A stretch of 64,000 nt of DNA from Pseudomonas sp. S30 (GTDB taxonomy: Bacteria; Pseudomonadota; Gammaproteobacteria; Pseudomonadales; Pseudomonadaceae): assembly GCF_016518545.1 (NCBI RefSeq), contig NZ_JACVTO010000013.1:1-64000 (forward strand). Reading direction: 5' to 3'. The notes under the pieces are model-generated. The model did not search any database and was not told the origin of the DNA. It worked only from the letters and a program-made list of their open reading frames with translations. Below, in pieces: positions 1 to 9,500 of this stretch. Positions within the stretch are counted from its first letter, which is position 1. Every line of letters begins with the position of its first letter. Made by a program: the position numbers and the translations under genes.

Positions 1-87
1 GAAAAAGTAGGTCGCTGTAAGAGCGAAAAGGTGAATCAGCGTCAACAAAGCCAACGGATATTCACACCGTCTAAAAACCAAAAAATC

Positions 88-2151
88 TCAAGCCGTCCCA
101 ATAACCCCCCCATCATCCCTCTGAATCACCACCGTCGAAGCCCTGGGCCGCACCTTGGTCCCCGCCGCCGTCACATCGGTGGCCTTATCGGTGGAAGGCC
201 AATTCCCCGGATGCTGAATATTGACGAACAACGTCTTGTTATCCGGTGTAAAGGCAATCCCCGTCACCTCACACCCATTCGGCCCAACGAAGAACCGCCG
301 CAAATCCACCTGATTCTGCGCATTGATCGGCACCTGCTTGCCGGTGGCATCGACCAGATCGGTGGGAATCACCGCCAGCAACTGGTCATTGGTGTAGCTA
401 GTGACACTGCTCTCGCCGTTGTCGGTCTCGAACCACAACACCCCCCGGCTATCGAAACTCATGCCGTCAGGACTGGCGAACTGGTTCAGCTCCGTCAGGC
501 CCGAGCGGTTGATCTCCGGTGCTCCACCAGCATTGGCACCGAACACGAAAATGTCCCAGGTGAAGCGCTGCTGGTCATCGCTGTCATGCCAACGAATGAT
601 GTGCCCGTGGCGGTTAGGGCCGCGTGGGTTGGCCGCGTCGACCTTGTCCGCAGTCCGCGCGCTGTTGTTGGTCAGGGTCAGGTAGGCGTCGCCGTTGAGC
701 GGGTTCACGGCGGTCCATTCCGGGCGGTCCATGGGCGTGGCCCCCACCGCATCGCCTGCGCCACGGGTGTTGAGGATGATGCCCGGCAGGTCGCCGAACT
801 GCGCGCCCAGGGTGCTGCCGGAGGTGGTCGGCGTGGCCACGTCGAGCAACAGCCACAGGCCGGAGCCGTCGGCATTGAACCGAGCGACGTAGAGCTTGCC
901 CTTGTCCAGGTACTTGGCGCCGGTGGCCAGGCGGTCGGCCGGCGTCGCGTCGGCGGGGTCCCATACGGCGTCGGAGACGAACTTGTACAGGTACTCGTTG
1001 TTGGAGTCGTCGCCGGTGTACCAGACCAACGGCTTGCCCGCCACCGGCAGGCCAGGGCAGCAGCCCTCGTGGCGGAAGCGGCCCAGCGCGGTGCGTTTCA
1101 CGGCGCGAGAGGCGCTGTTGTAGGGGTCGATCTCGACGATGTAGCCGTAGGTGCTGGCTTCGTTACGGTAGTCGTCGCTGGCGCTGGCGCCGGTTGGGGT
1201 GACGTCGAAGCGTGCGAACTCGTCCTGGACTTCGCTGGCGTCGCCGGCCGCGGTTTCCCAGCGATACTGGCCACGGGTGGCGCTGACACCGATCCGTACC
1301 TGGTCGGCCGGACGCACGCCCTTGTTGACGAAGATGCCCGGCCAGTTCTCCTCGCAGGTCAGGTAAGTGCCCCACGGGGTGTAGCCATTGCCACAGTTGT
1401 TGTTGGTGCCGCGAGCCTGGGTGCCGGCCGGCGAGAAGCGGGTCTTGACGTGATCGCTGCCGCGCAGCGGGCCGGCGATGTCCATCACCGAGGCGGTGGT
1501 GAAGCGGCGGTTGAGCGGGTCGTTCTGCACCACCTGCCAGCGGCCGTTGACCTTGCTCAGGCGGACCACCCCAGCGCCATGGGCGTTGATCTCCTTGCGC
1601 ACTTCCTCCACCGGCCGCTTGCCGGAGGCGTCCACGGTAGGGCCATTGGGGTGCAAGGCATCGGGCTCGATGTATTCGAAGTTGATCGCCAGCAGGCCGT
1701 CCTCGGAGCTGCCGTTGATGGGGAAGAAGTGCATGCCGTCGTGGTTCATGCCCATGGCATTGGCCTGGTCGGTCGAGGTGTTGCTGCCATCGGCTTTCCA
1801 CGGGTTGGCGGTACCGTTGAGCGGCGTGCCCCACGGCGCGAGAACGTAGGCGCTGTAGCCGGCGGCGACGACGCAGGCGTCGGTACGTGAGCCGGCGATG
1901 GATTGGAAACCGAGCTTGAGCTTGGCCGGTGGCTCGGTCACTGGCGGTTGGGGGGCAGGCTCGTCGGAATGGGAGCTGCCACCGCCACTGTCGAAACAGG
2001 CGGTCAGGCCTGCGCCGGCGATCATCGCGATGGCCGCTCCGAGGCTGCCACGCATCACGGTGCGGCGGCTGAGGTAGGCGTCCATCACGCTGGCCATGGG
2101 CAGGTTGCCGCTCGCGTTCCGGTCCAGGTTATCGCCGCTTTCTCGACTCAT
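88..2151 (-). CDS. phoX: PhoX-family alkaline phosphatase, Tat-exported (DUF839)
   Basis: This 687-residue protein belongs to the PhoX family, Ca/Fe-dependent phosphomonoesterases of the periplasm or cell surface that release phosphate from organic esters. The N-terminus has a twin-arginine signal (LSRRTVMRG, about residues 32-40) followed by a hydrophobic stretch ending in GLTACF. Family-typical blocks follow, including TCEENWPG, GRFRHEG and YTGDD. I chose the ATG at 2151 because AAGGA lies about 9 nt upstream; an in-frame ATG nine codons earlier lacks this. It diverges from a phosphatase-like gene that opens a type II secretion operon, which fits phosphate scavenging. I found no convincing Pho box directly upstream. 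The family call is firm; regulation is inferred. Confidence 0.93.
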   Translation of the reverse strand: MSRESGDNLDRNASGNLPMASVMDAYLSRRTVMRGSLGAAIAMIAGAGLTACFDSGGGSSHSDEPAPQPPVTEPPAKLKLGFQSIAGSRTDACVVAAGYSAYVLAPWGTPLNGTANPWKADGSNTSTDQANAMGMNHDGMHFFPINGSSEDGLLAINFEYIEPDALHPNGPTVDASGKRPVEEVRKEINAHGAGVVRLSKVNGRWQVVQNDPLNRRFTTASVMDIAGPLRGSDHVKTRFSPAGTQARGTNNNCGNGYTPWGTYLTCEENWPGIFVNKGVRPADQVRIGVSATRGQYRWETAAGDASEVQDEFARFDVTPTGASASDDYRNEASTYGYIVEIDPYNSASRAVKRTALGRFRHEGCCPGLPVAGKPLVWYTGDDSNNEYLYKFVSDAVWDPADATPADRLATGAKYLDKGKLYVARFNADGSGLWLLLDVATPTTSGSTLGAQFGDLPGIILNTRGAGDAVGATPMDRPEWTAVNPLNGDAYLTLTNNSARTADKVDAANPRGPNRHGHIIRWHDSDDQQRFTWDIFVFGANAGGAPEINRSGLTELNQFASPDGMSFDSRGVLWFETDNGESSVTSYTNDQLLAVIPTDLVDATGKQVPINAQNQVDLRRFFVGPNGCEVTGIAFTPDNKTLFVNIQHPGNWPSTDKATDVTAAGTKVRPRASTVVIQRDDGGVIGTA

Positions 2152-2301
2152 CAGGGGTTCCTTGTAATGGCTGTGCAAGAGAACCGCGACTGTAGGGAGC
2201 GAGTGTGATGATTCATTGGCAGAAATGTTAAGGGTGGTACAAAACTAGCGGTTATTAGTAACAAAGTTTGTCAGAACTATTCCGTCGGCGTTGTCGAATT
2301 T

Positions 2302-2319
2302 CTGCCATCAAACTGTCAT
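2302..2319 (+). promoter_or_regulatory. Pho box upstream of the phosphatase/T2SS operon
   Basis: CTGCCAT-CAAA-CTGTCAT gives two 7-bp units at 11-bp spacing, with one mismatch to the PhoB consensus CTGTCAT-N4-CTGTCAT. It ends 56 nt before the start codon at 2376, a usual distance for a PhoB-activated promoter. The match is seen directly; PhoB binding is inferred. Confidence 0.75.
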
Positions 2320-2375
2320 GCCTGCACCCCAATATCCGGGACCCTAAGTCAGCAGCGGGCAAGGATAAGGTGTCG

Positions 2376-4016
2376 ATGACGAGCCGGATGGGCAGGCGCG
2401 AGGTGATGAGCTGGATGGGTGTCGGTGCCTTGGCGCCGTTGCTCGGCGCCTGCGCGGCGATGCCAGGCCAGCGCAGCGAAGACGCTTCGCTGGAGCTGCT
2501 GTATGTGGCCGACACCCTCGATGCCCGGCAGCCGGGTTTGCCGGTGGTGCCTGCGACCCGGCTGGGGCCGGTCAGTCACCTGGGGCGCGCGCCCTGGATG
2601 ACCGGCCGAGCCGCCGCTGCAGGTCATCCACCCTTGGCGCCGCTGCTCGATGCCGAACAGGCCTCGCAGACTTCTCTTGGCGGCTACGCGGTGCTGGCGG
2701 CCTTGCTCGAACAGTTGCGCGGCGAGGCCGGTAGCGAGCGCTGCCTGACCCTGGAAAACGGCCAGGGCTGGAACGGCAGTGGGCTGGCCTACCTCACCCA
2801 GGGCGACAGTGGCGTACAGGGCTCCCGGCTGCTGGCCAGCGAGGTGCGGGTAAGCAGCGATGAGCGGGTGCTGTGGCCGCAGCGCTGCGCCGGCCTGTAC
2901 CGGCAATCCTCGGCCGTCACCCTGGGGGCCGGGCTGAGCGCCGAGCAGCGCGAGCGTTTGGCCCTCGAGCCGATGCACGTGTTCCAGCGCGGCGGCGTAC
3001 GGATCGCCGTGGTCGGTATCACCGACCCCTATGCCCAGGACCAGAAGGCGTCCTTGAAACAGTGGTATCAGTCGCTGCTGCCAAGCTTCGAGCAGGCGCG
3101 CCGCGAAGCCGACCTGGTGGTCGCCCTGGCCGATGTCGGGACCGGCCCCGGCCTGTGGCTGGCCGAGCGGATCGCCGATATCGACGTCTTGCTCTGCGCA
3201 CGCGGCCAGGACCTGTGGCCGGCGCCGGTGCCGGTGACCCAACCCGGTGGGCGGCAGGTGCCGGTGCTGTTCGCCGGCTGTCGGGGCAGCGGCGTGTATC
3301 GCCTGCACTGTAGCCGGCAAGGCGGTCAATGGCGTTTCGAAGCGCGCTTCGTCCCGGCCTTCGACAGTCAGCTCAATGCCGCGGCCCAGGCCCGCGCCGG
3401 CCAGTTGCGCACGACCCTCGATCAGCAACGCGCCGGGCATGCTGCCTGGCTCGACCAGCCCTTGGCACGGGCGCCCCAGGCCCTGTGGCGACGCGATACC
3501 CGAGGTGGCAATTGGGATCGGCTGCTGCATCAGGCACTGGCCGATGGCTCGAGCATCCCCGTGCTGCTGCCGGGCTTGCGCTACGACTGCCCACTGCGCG
3601 CCGGTCAGGCGATCACCCGCGAGCATCTGATCAACCTGACCGGCGGGTATCCGGCGCCCGTAGTCGAGGCACCGGCGCGTCAGGTCGAGCAGGTGCTGGA
3701 GAACGCGGCCGAGCAGTTGTTCGGTGATCCATTGCTGCTGGACAACAGTCAGGACCTGCCGCGCTGGCAGGGCCTGGCCTGGCAGGTCAGCTACAGCCCG
3801 TCTGGCAAGCGTATCGCCGGATTGCCGGCGGTGCAGGGGCTGTGTCGGACCTTCGGGGTGCATTTCGATGCCCAGGCGGGCGAACCGCTGTGGCAGAAGG
3901 TCGAGGCCTGGCTGGCGCGGCAACCGGCCGATTGGCAGCTGGCGTCGCTGCAGTGGCCGGAGGTGCGCTATGTCCAGGGTCACCCGGGCTGGCACCCGCG
4001 CCAGGAGCGTGCATGA
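2376..4016 (+). CDS. Tat lipoprotein related to 5'-nucleotidase/UxpA-UxpB-type phosphatases
   Basis: The protein has about 546 residues. It opens with a twin-arginine signal (GRREVMSW) and a lipobox (LLGAC), so it is probably a Tat-exported lipoprotein. The body resembles the metallophosphatase/5'-nucleotidase fold (LELLYVADT near the N-terminus, later DIDVLLCARGQD). However, several metal-ligand motifs of that family (DxH, GNHD/E, GHxH) appear replaced, so activity is uncertain. The ATG at 2376 follows AAGGATAAGG; a GTG at 2370 is possible. A good Pho box lies upstream and gspC overlaps its stop codon. From memory, P. putida carries UxpA/UxpB-type phosphatase genes at its type II secretion loci. 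The exact name is not certain. Confidence 0.7.
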   Translation: MTSRMGRREVMSWMGVGALAPLLGACAAMPGQRSEDASLELLYVADTLDARQPGLPVVPATRLGPVSHLGRAPWMTGRAAAAGHPPLAPLLDAEQASQTSLGGYAVLAALLEQLRGEAGSERCLTLENGQGWNGSGLAYLTQGDSGVQGSRLLASEVRVSSDERVLWPQRCAGLYRQSSAVTLGAGLSAEQRERLALEPMHVFQRGGVRIAVVGITDPYAQDQKASLKQWYQSLLPSFEQARREADLVVALADVGTGPGLWLAERIADIDVLLCARGQDLWPAPVPVTQPGGRQVPVLFAGCRGSGVYRLHCSRQGGQWRFEARFVPAFDSQLNAAAQARAGQLRTTLDQQRAGHAAWLDQPLARAPQALWRRDTRGGNWDRLLHQALADGSSIPVLLPGLRYDCPLRAGQAITREHLINLTGGYPAPVVEAPARQVEQVLENAAEQLFGDPLLLDNSQDLPRWQGLAWQVSYSPSGKRIAGLPAVQGLCRTFGVHFDAQAGEPLWQKVEAWLARQPADWQLASLQWPEVRYVQGHPGWHPRQERA

Positions 4017-4438
4017 ACCTGGCTTCGCGAGCCCTCAGCCTGGGCTTGCTGACCCTGGCCGGCTGGCTGGCGGCGCAGTGCATCCTGCAACTGGGTCGCT
4101 CGCCCCAACCCCTGAGTGCCGAGCGCCCGCCGCCGGCCGAGTTGCCTGGTCTGCTGGCGGGGCATTGGCGAGCCGTGCCGGAGCAGGCGGGCATGCCGCT
4201 GACCCGTCTGCCGGTGCAATACCTGGGTGGGCTCAAGGCCGAGCCTTGGTCGGCCAGCGTGGTGGTGCTGCGCTTCGGCCAGCAGGTGCGCACCCTGGGT
4301 CGCGGCCAGCGCCTGGCGCCGGGGATCGTGTTGCAGGACATCGACGCCGATGGCCTGATTTTCGACAACCAGGGGCGGCGCGAGCGCCTGCCCTGGCCGC
4401 CACGGCCTGCCGTGACCGGCTTCAAGCGCCAAGGGTGA
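4013..4438 (+). CDS. gspC: type II secretion protein GspC (XcpP-like), short form
   Basis: This 141-residue inner-membrane protein is the expected GspC, linking the inner-membrane platform to the secretin. It has one N-terminal membrane segment (about residues 7-25) and a short periplasmic part resembling the homology region, with the pattern LxxGQRLxPGIVLQDI. At 141 residues it lacks the PDZ or coiled-coil C-terminus seen in longer GspC proteins. The start overlaps the upstream stop codon (ATGA) and AGGAG lies 6 nt before it. It sits immediately before the secretin gene, which supports the call. Confidence 0.8.
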   Translation: MNLASRALSLGLLTLAGWLAAQCILQLGRSPQPLSAERPPPAELPGLLAGHWRAVPEQAGMPLTRLPVQYLGGLKAEPWSASVVVLRFGQQVRTLGRGQRLAPGIVLQDIDADGLIFDNQGRRERLPWPPRPAVTGFKRQG

Positions 4439-4441
4439 GCG

Positions 4442-6397
4442 ATGATGTTCCGAAACTGCGCGGCCAGCCTGCTGAGCCTGGGCCTGGTCTGCACACCGGT
4501 GTGGGCCGAAGAGCCCGAAGTGGACGACAACGGTGTGCCCCAGTACGAGGTGAATTTCGTCGATACCGACATGGGCGAGTTCATCGACAGCGTCTCGCGC
4601 ATCACCGGCACCACCTTCATCGTCGATCCGCGGGTCACCGGCAAGGTCACTGTGCGCACGGTCGACCGGCATGACCCGGAGGCAATCTACGACATCTTCC
4701 TCGCCCAACTGCGCGCCCAGGGCTTCGCAGCCGTCGACCTGCCCAACGGCAGCGTGAAGATCGTCCCCGACCAGGCCGCGCGCCTGGAGCCGGTGCCGGT
4801 CGAGCGTGCCGGCAAGCCGGGCAAGGGCAGTGACGGGGTGGCGACGCGGGTGTTCAATGTGCGCAACGCGGCCAGCGAGCAGATGCTCGGCATTCTCAAG
4901 CCGCTGATCGATCCGCGGGTCGGCGTGATCACGCCTTATCCCGCGGCCAACCTGCTGGTGGTGACCGACTGGCGCAGCAACCTGGAACGCATCGATACCT
5001 TGTTGCGCCAGCTCGACCAGGTCAGCGACGAACCCTTGCAGGTCATGCCGCTGCAGCATGCCAGCGCCGCCGACACCGCGCCGTTGCTCGCCCGCCTGCT
5101 GGCCCGCGAGCAGGGCGTCGACAATGCCCAGGTGGTGGCAGACCCTCGCAGCAATGCGCTGTTGGTGCGCGGCAGTGCCGACAGCCGCGAGCGCGTGCGC
5201 GCCTTGCTTGGCCAGTTGGACCGACCCAGCGACCCCTTGCGCAGCAGCAACACCCAGGTGATGTACCTGCGTCACGCCAATGCCGCCGAGGTGGTCAAGG
5301 TCCTGCGCGGCCTTGGCCAGGACGGTGCGGTGCCCGACGCGCCGGCCGGCGAGGGCAAGCCGGCGGTGGCCCGGGCCGCCAGCGATTCGGGCGTGCGCCT
5401 GGAGTATGAGGAAGGCGCCAACGCGGTGGTGATGGTCGGGCCCGACAGCGAGCTGGCGGCCTATCGCAACATCGTCGAGCAGTTGGACATCCGTCGCGCC
5501 CAGGTGGTGGTGGAGGCGATCATCGCCGAAGTGTCCGACTCCAGCGCCCAGGAACTGGGTGTGCAATGGCTGTTCGCCGACCAGAAGTTCGGCGCGGGTA
5601 TCGTCAATTTCGGCGGCAATGGGGTGAACATCGCCAGCATCGCCGGGGCTGCGGCCAGCGGCGACAACGTCGGGCTGGGCAAGCTGCTCGCGGCCACCAC
5701 CGGCGCCACGGCGGGCATCGGTCACTTCGGCGGTGGCTTCAACTTCGCCATGCTGGTCAACGCGCTCAAGGGCAAGAGCGGTTTCAACCTGCTGTCCACA
5801 CCGACCCTGCTGACCCTGGACAACGCCGAGGCGTCGATTCTGGTCGGGCAGGAAGTGCCCTTCGTCACCGGCTCGGTGACCCAGAACAACGCCAACCCCT
5901 ACCAGACCATCGAACGCAAGGAGGTGGGGGTCAAGCTGCGCATCAAGCCCCAGGTCAACAGCGACAACAGCGTACGCCTGGACATCGTCCAGGAGGTGTC
6001 TTCCATCGCCGAGACCACCGCAGCCAGCGATGTCATCACCAACAAGCGCGAGATCCGCACCAAGGTCATGGTCGACGACAATGGCCTGGTGATCCTCGGC
6101 GGGCTGATCAGCGACCAGTCCAATGCCAGCGACCAGCGCGTGCCGCTGCTCGGCGATATCCCAGGCCTGGGCCGGCTGTTTCGTTCCGACAGCCGGCGTA
6201 ACGTCAAGCAGAACCTGATGGTGTTCATCCGCCCGCGCATCCTGCGCGACGGCTCGAGCCTCGCCGGCCTGAGCCAGGACAAGTACCGCAGTCTGCAACG
6301 CGACACCACATTGCAGGTGCCCGAACTGGCCGAGGGCAGCGCGCTGTTGCAGGCCTTCCCGGCCAGCCGTGCGCGCCTGGAAGGTGGCGACTGGTGA
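4442..6397 (+). CDS. gspD: type II secretion secretin GspD (XcpQ-like)
   Basis: This is the outer-membrane secretin, 651 residues. It has a signal peptide ending near VWA|EE, then N0-N3 domains (N0 starts around YEVNFVDTDMGEFI), followed by the secretin domain with the hallmark VPLLGDIPGLGRLFRS near the C-terminus. It forms the multimeric channel through which folded proteins leave the periplasm. No pilotin gene lies nearby. A second in-frame ATG at 4445 is an alternative start. It is part of the overlapping gspC-N operon. Confidence 0.95.
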   Translation: MMFRNCAASLLSLGLVCTPVWAEEPEVDDNGVPQYEVNFVDTDMGEFIDSVSRITGTTFIVDPRVTGKVTVRTVDRHDPEAIYDIFLAQLRAQGFAAVDLPNGSVKIVPDQAARLEPVPVERAGKPGKGSDGVATRVFNVRNAASEQMLGILKPLIDPRVGVITPYPAANLLVVTDWRSNLERIDTLLRQLDQVSDEPLQVMPLQHASAADTAPLLARLLAREQGVDNAQVVADPRSNALLVRGSADSRERVRALLGQLDRPSDPLRSSNTQVMYLRHANAAEVVKVLRGLGQDGAVPDAPAGEGKPAVARAASDSGVRLEYEEGANAVVMVGPDSELAAYRNIVEQLDIRRAQVVVEAIIAEVSDSSAQELGVQWLFADQKFGAGIVNFGGNGVNIASIAGAAASGDNVGLGKLLAATTGATAGIGHFGGGFNFAMLVNALKGKSGFNLLSTPTLLTLDNAEASILVGQEVPFVTGSVTQNNANPYQTIERKEVGVKLRIKPQVNSDNSVRLDIVQEVSSIAETTAASDVITNKREIRTKVMVDDNGLVILGGLISDQSNASDQRVPLLGDIPGLGRLFRSDSRRNVKQNLMVFIRPRILRDGSSLAGLSQDKYRSLQRDTTLQVPELAEGSALLQAFPASRARLEGGDW

Positions 6398-7845
6398 TGC
6401 TGTCCTACCGCCTGGCGCGCCACAGCGGCGTGGCGATGGCGCCGCACGAGCCAGGCTGGCAACTGTGGTTGCGCGAGGATGCCGACAGCGACCAGGTGCA
6501 GGAACTGCTGCGCGTGCACGGTCGGCCGACCCAGGTCCAGCGGCTGGACCGTGCGGCCTTCGACGAGCGCCTCGGCCAGCTGTACCAGGCTGGCGATTCG
6601 GCCACGGCGGCGCTGATCGAAGGCATCGGCGACCAGGTCGACCTGCAGAGCCTGATGAGCGAGATGCCGCGCGTCGAAGACCTGCTGGAAAGCGACGACG
6701 AGGCGCCGGTGATTCGCCTGATCAACGCCCTGTTCGGCCAGGCCCTGCGCCTGCATGCCTCGGACATCCACATCGAGACCTTCGAGCAGAGTCTGGTGGT
6801 GCGCCTGCGCGTGGACGGCCATCTGCGCGAAGTGCTGCGTCCGCCCAGGGCGCTGTCGGCGATGCTGGTGTCGAGGATCAAGGTGATGGCGCGCCTGGAC
6901 ATCGCCGAGAAGCGCCAGCCCCAGGACGGGCGCATCAGCCTGCGCGCCGCTGGCCGCGAGGTGGACGTGCGGGTCTCGACGTTGCCGGGCATCCACGGCG
7001 AGCGCGTGGTGATGCGCGTGCTCGACAAACAGGCCAGCCTGCTCGACCTGGATCACCTGGGCATGCCGGAGAACGTGCTGCGCGGCTTGCGCGGCTGCCT
7101 GGCCCGGCCCAATGGCATCGTGCTGTCCACCGGGCCGACCGGCTCGGGCAAGACCACCACGCTATACGCCAGCCTCAACAGCCTCAACGACGGCAGCCGC
7201 AACATCCTCACCGTCGAGGATCCGGTGGAATACGCCATCGCCGGCATCGGCCAGACCGCCATCAACCCCCGGGCCGGACTGACCTTCGCCAGCGGTTTGC
7301 GCGCCATCCTGCGCCAGGACCCGGACGTGATCATGCTGGGCGAGATCCGCGATCGGGAAACCGCGCAGATCGCCGTGCAGGCCAGCCTCACCGGCCACCT
7401 AGTGCTCTCGACCCTGCACACCAACAGCGCGGTCGGTGCGGTGACGCGACTGCGCGACATGGGCATCGAACCTTTTCTCATCGCCTCCAGCCTGCGCGGC
7501 GTGCTGGCTCAGCGCCTGGTGCGGCGCCTGTGCGGCTGTGCCCGGCCCCAGCCGTTGCAGCCCGCCGAGCGGCGCCTGTGGCCGGAGCTGGCCATGCTGT
7601 CCGCCACCCATCACCCCGTGGGGTGCGAGCAGTGCCAGGGCACCGGCTATGTCGGGCGCCTGGGCGTGTACGAGTTCGTCGAACTGGACGCCGGCCTGAT
7701 CGGCCTGCTCTATGACGGCGCCAGCGAGGCGGCGATGCAGACGCACCTGGCCAGTCGCCGCCAGAGCCTGGCGAGCATGGCCAGCGAGTGCCTGGCCCGT
7801 GGCCAGACCAGCCTGGCCGAAGTGCTGCGCGTGGTGCAGGGCTGA
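6397..7845 (+). CDS. gspE: type II secretion ATPase GspE (XcpR-like)
   Basis: This is the cytoplasmic hexameric ATPase that powers pseudopilus assembly, 482 residues. It shows the Walker A motif GPTGSGKTTT (about residues 246-255), an Asp box around DPDVIMLGEIRD and the His box LHTNSA. The C-terminal zinc-binding region has CGC and, about 40 residues later, CEQC; the first pair is CxC rather than the usual CxxC. The start is ATG 6397 in a TGATG overlap with gspD; a GTG at 6394 is equally close to GGAAGG. Confidence 0.95.
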   Translation: MLSYRLARHSGVAMAPHEPGWQLWLREDADSDQVQELLRVHGRPTQVQRLDRAAFDERLGQLYQAGDSATAALIEGIGDQVDLQSLMSEMPRVEDLLESDDEAPVIRLINALFGQALRLHASDIHIETFEQSLVVRLRVDGHLREVLRPPRALSAMLVSRIKVMARLDIAEKRQPQDGRISLRAAGREVDVRVSTLPGIHGERVVMRVLDKQASLLDLDHLGMPENVLRGLRGCLARPNGIVLSTGPTGSGKTTTLYASLNSLNDGSRNILTVEDPVEYAIAGIGQTAINPRAGLTFASGLRAILRQDPDVIMLGEIRDRETAQIAVQASLTGHLVLSTLHTNSAVGAVTRLRDMGIEPFLIASSLRGVLAQRLVRRLCGCARPQPLQPAERRLWPELAMLSATHHPVGCEQCQGTGYVGRLGVYEFVELDAGLIGLLYDGASEAAMQTHLASRRQSLASMASECLARGQTSLAEVLRVVQG

Positions 7846-7847
7846 GC

Positions 7848-9050
7848 ATGCCGACCTATCGCTACCAGGCCGTGGACATGGCCGGCAAGGCGCACAGGGC
7901 CAGCATCCAGGCCGACAGCGAGCGCCATGCCCGCCAGTTGCTGCGCGAGCAGGGCTTGTTCGCCCGTGCGTTGCAGCGCCAGCATGGCGCGGCGCGGCAG
8001 CCCCGGCGCCAGCGCCTGACACGCGCGCAATTGTGCGAACTGACCCGCCAGCTGGCCACGCTCACAGGAGCGGGCATCGCCCTGGTCGACGCGCTGGCCA
8101 CCCTCGAACGGCAACTGCGCGCGCCCGCCTTGCAGGCCGTGCTGGTGGCGCTGCGCGGCGCCCTGGCCGAAGGGCTGGGTCTGGCCCGTAGCCTGGCTCG
8201 CCAGGGCGCGCCCTTCAATGGGCTGTACTGCGCCCTGGTCGAGGCCGGCGAGCGCTCCGGGCGCCTGGCCCAGGTCCTTGCGCGCCTGGCCGATCACCTG
8301 GAACAGGTCCAGCGCCAGCAGCACAAAGCGCGCACCGCCTTGATCTACCCCTGCGTGCTGATGGGCGTGTCGCTGGCGGTGGTGGTGGGCTTGATGACCT
8401 TCGTGGTGCCCAAGCTCACCGAGCAGTTCGCCCACTCCGGGCAAGCGCTGCCAACGATCACCGCGCTGTTGATCGCCCTCAGCCAGGGTCTGGCCAGTGC
8501 CGGCCCCTGGCTGCTCGGCGCCGCGCTGGCGCTGCTGCCGTTGGCGGGCTGGCTGCTGCGCAAGCCGCACTGGCGCTTGCGCCTGGATGACGCGCTGTTG
8601 CGTCTGCCGCGTGTCGGAACGCTGTTGCAGGTGCTCGAAAGCGCCCGCCTGGCGCGCAGTCTGGCGATTCTCTGCGGCAGCGGCGTGGCCTTGCTGGAGG
8701 CACTGCAGGTGGCCAGCGAGACGGTCGCCAACCAGAGGATCCGCCTGGCCCTCGAGCAGGTACGCCAGCACGTGCAGGGCGGCACCAGCCTGCATCGGGC
8801 GCTGGACGCCTGCGCCCAGTTCCCGCCGCTGCTGGTGAACATGGTCGGCAGTGGCGAGGCCAGCGGCACCTTGGCCGAGATGCTCGAGCGCGTGGCCGAC
8901 GACCAGGAGCGCGGCTTCGCGCGCCAGGTCGACACGGCCATGGCGTTGTTCGAACCCTTGATGATCCTGGTGATGGGCGGCGTGGTGCTGTTCATCGTGC
9001 TGGCGGTGCTGTTGCCGATCATGCAGCTCAACCAGGGTCTGCACCTGTGA
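7848..9050 (+). CDS. gspF: type II secretion inner-membrane platform protein GspF (XcpS-like)
   Basis: This 400-residue polytopic inner-membrane protein is the GspF platform component. It begins with the typical YRYQAVD and carries two GspF repeats, the first with LTRAQLCELTRQLATLTGAGI and the second with ARLARSLAILCGSGV. Three membrane segments are apparent, two near residues 165-240 and one at the C-terminus (LFIVLAVLLPIM). It starts 2 nt after gspE and ends where gspG begins. It works with GspE, GspL and GspM in pseudopilus assembly. Confidence 0.95.
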   Translation: MPTYRYQAVDMAGKAHRASIQADSERHARQLLREQGLFARALQRQHGAARQPRRQRLTRAQLCELTRQLATLTGAGIALVDALATLERQLRAPALQAVLVALRGALAEGLGLARSLARQGAPFNGLYCALVEAGERSGRLAQVLARLADHLEQVQRQQHKARTALIYPCVLMGVSLAVVVGLMTFVVPKLTEQFAHSGQALPTITALLIALSQGLASAGPWLLGAALALLPLAGWLLRKPHWRLRLDDALLRLPRVGTLLQVLESARLARSLAILCGSGVALLEALQVASETVANQRIRLALEQVRQHVQGGTSLHRALDACAQFPPLLVNMVGSGEASGTLAEMLERVADDQERGFARQVDTAMALFEPLMILVMGGVVLFIVLAVLLPIMQLNQGLHL

Positions 9051-9064
9051 ACTGGAGACGTCCC

Positions 9065-9499
9065 ATGCCCCCTCGCAGTACCCGCCAGCGCGGCTTCACC
9101 CTCATGGAAATCATGGTGGTGATCTTCATCATCGGCCTGCTCATCGCGGTGGTCGCCCCCAGCGTGCTGGGCAACCAGGACAAGGCCATGCGCCAGAAAG
9201 TGATGGCCGACCTGGCCACCCTGGAGCAGGCGCTGGACATGTACCGGCTCGACAACCTGCGTTTCCCCACCACCGAGCAGGGCCTGGCGGCGTTGGTCAA
9301 GAAGCCGACGCAGGAGCCCGTGCCGCGTGCCTGGCGCAGCGACGGTTATATCCGCCGGCTGCCGCAAGATCCCTGGGGCACGCCGTATCAGTATCGCGTG
9401 CCGGGCGAACAGGGCCAGGTCGATATCTATTCGCTGGGCGCCGACGGGGCGGTCGGTGGCGAGGGGCTGGATGCCGATCTGGGCAACTGGGCGCTTTGA
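9065..9499 (+). CDS. gspG: type II secretion major pseudopilin GspG (XcpT-like)
   Basis: This is the major pseudopilin, 144 residues. It has a short basic leader and a prepilin peptidase site RQRG|FTLME with Glu at +5, then a hydrophobic helix. The C-terminal part has the GspG pattern RLPQDPWGTPYQYRVPG, with the conserved calcium-loop region. I prefer ATG 9065 because GGAG lies 7 nt upstream; a GTG at 9047 would overlap gspF. No prepilin peptidase gene lies in this cluster, so processing must rely on PilD elsewhere. Confidence 0.95.
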   Translation: MPPRSTRQRGFTLMEIMVVIFIIGLLIAVVAPSVLGNQDKAMRQKVMADLATLEQALDMYRLDNLRFPTTEQGLAALVKKPTQEPVPRAWRSDGYIRRLPQDPWGTPYQYRVPGEQGQVDIYSLGADGAVGGEGLDADLGNWAL

Positions 9500-9500
9500 G

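Noticed and set aside
1..87. Terminator after phoX
   Set aside because: A 5-bp TCGCT/AGCGA stem with a late, broken T-run on the minus strand is too weak to call.
2152..2300. A Pho box for phoX on the minus strand
   Set aside because: Only fragments such as CTGACA and TTGTTAC occur, at wrong spacing. The good Pho box at 2302-2319 points to the divergent gene; sharing is possible but not shown.
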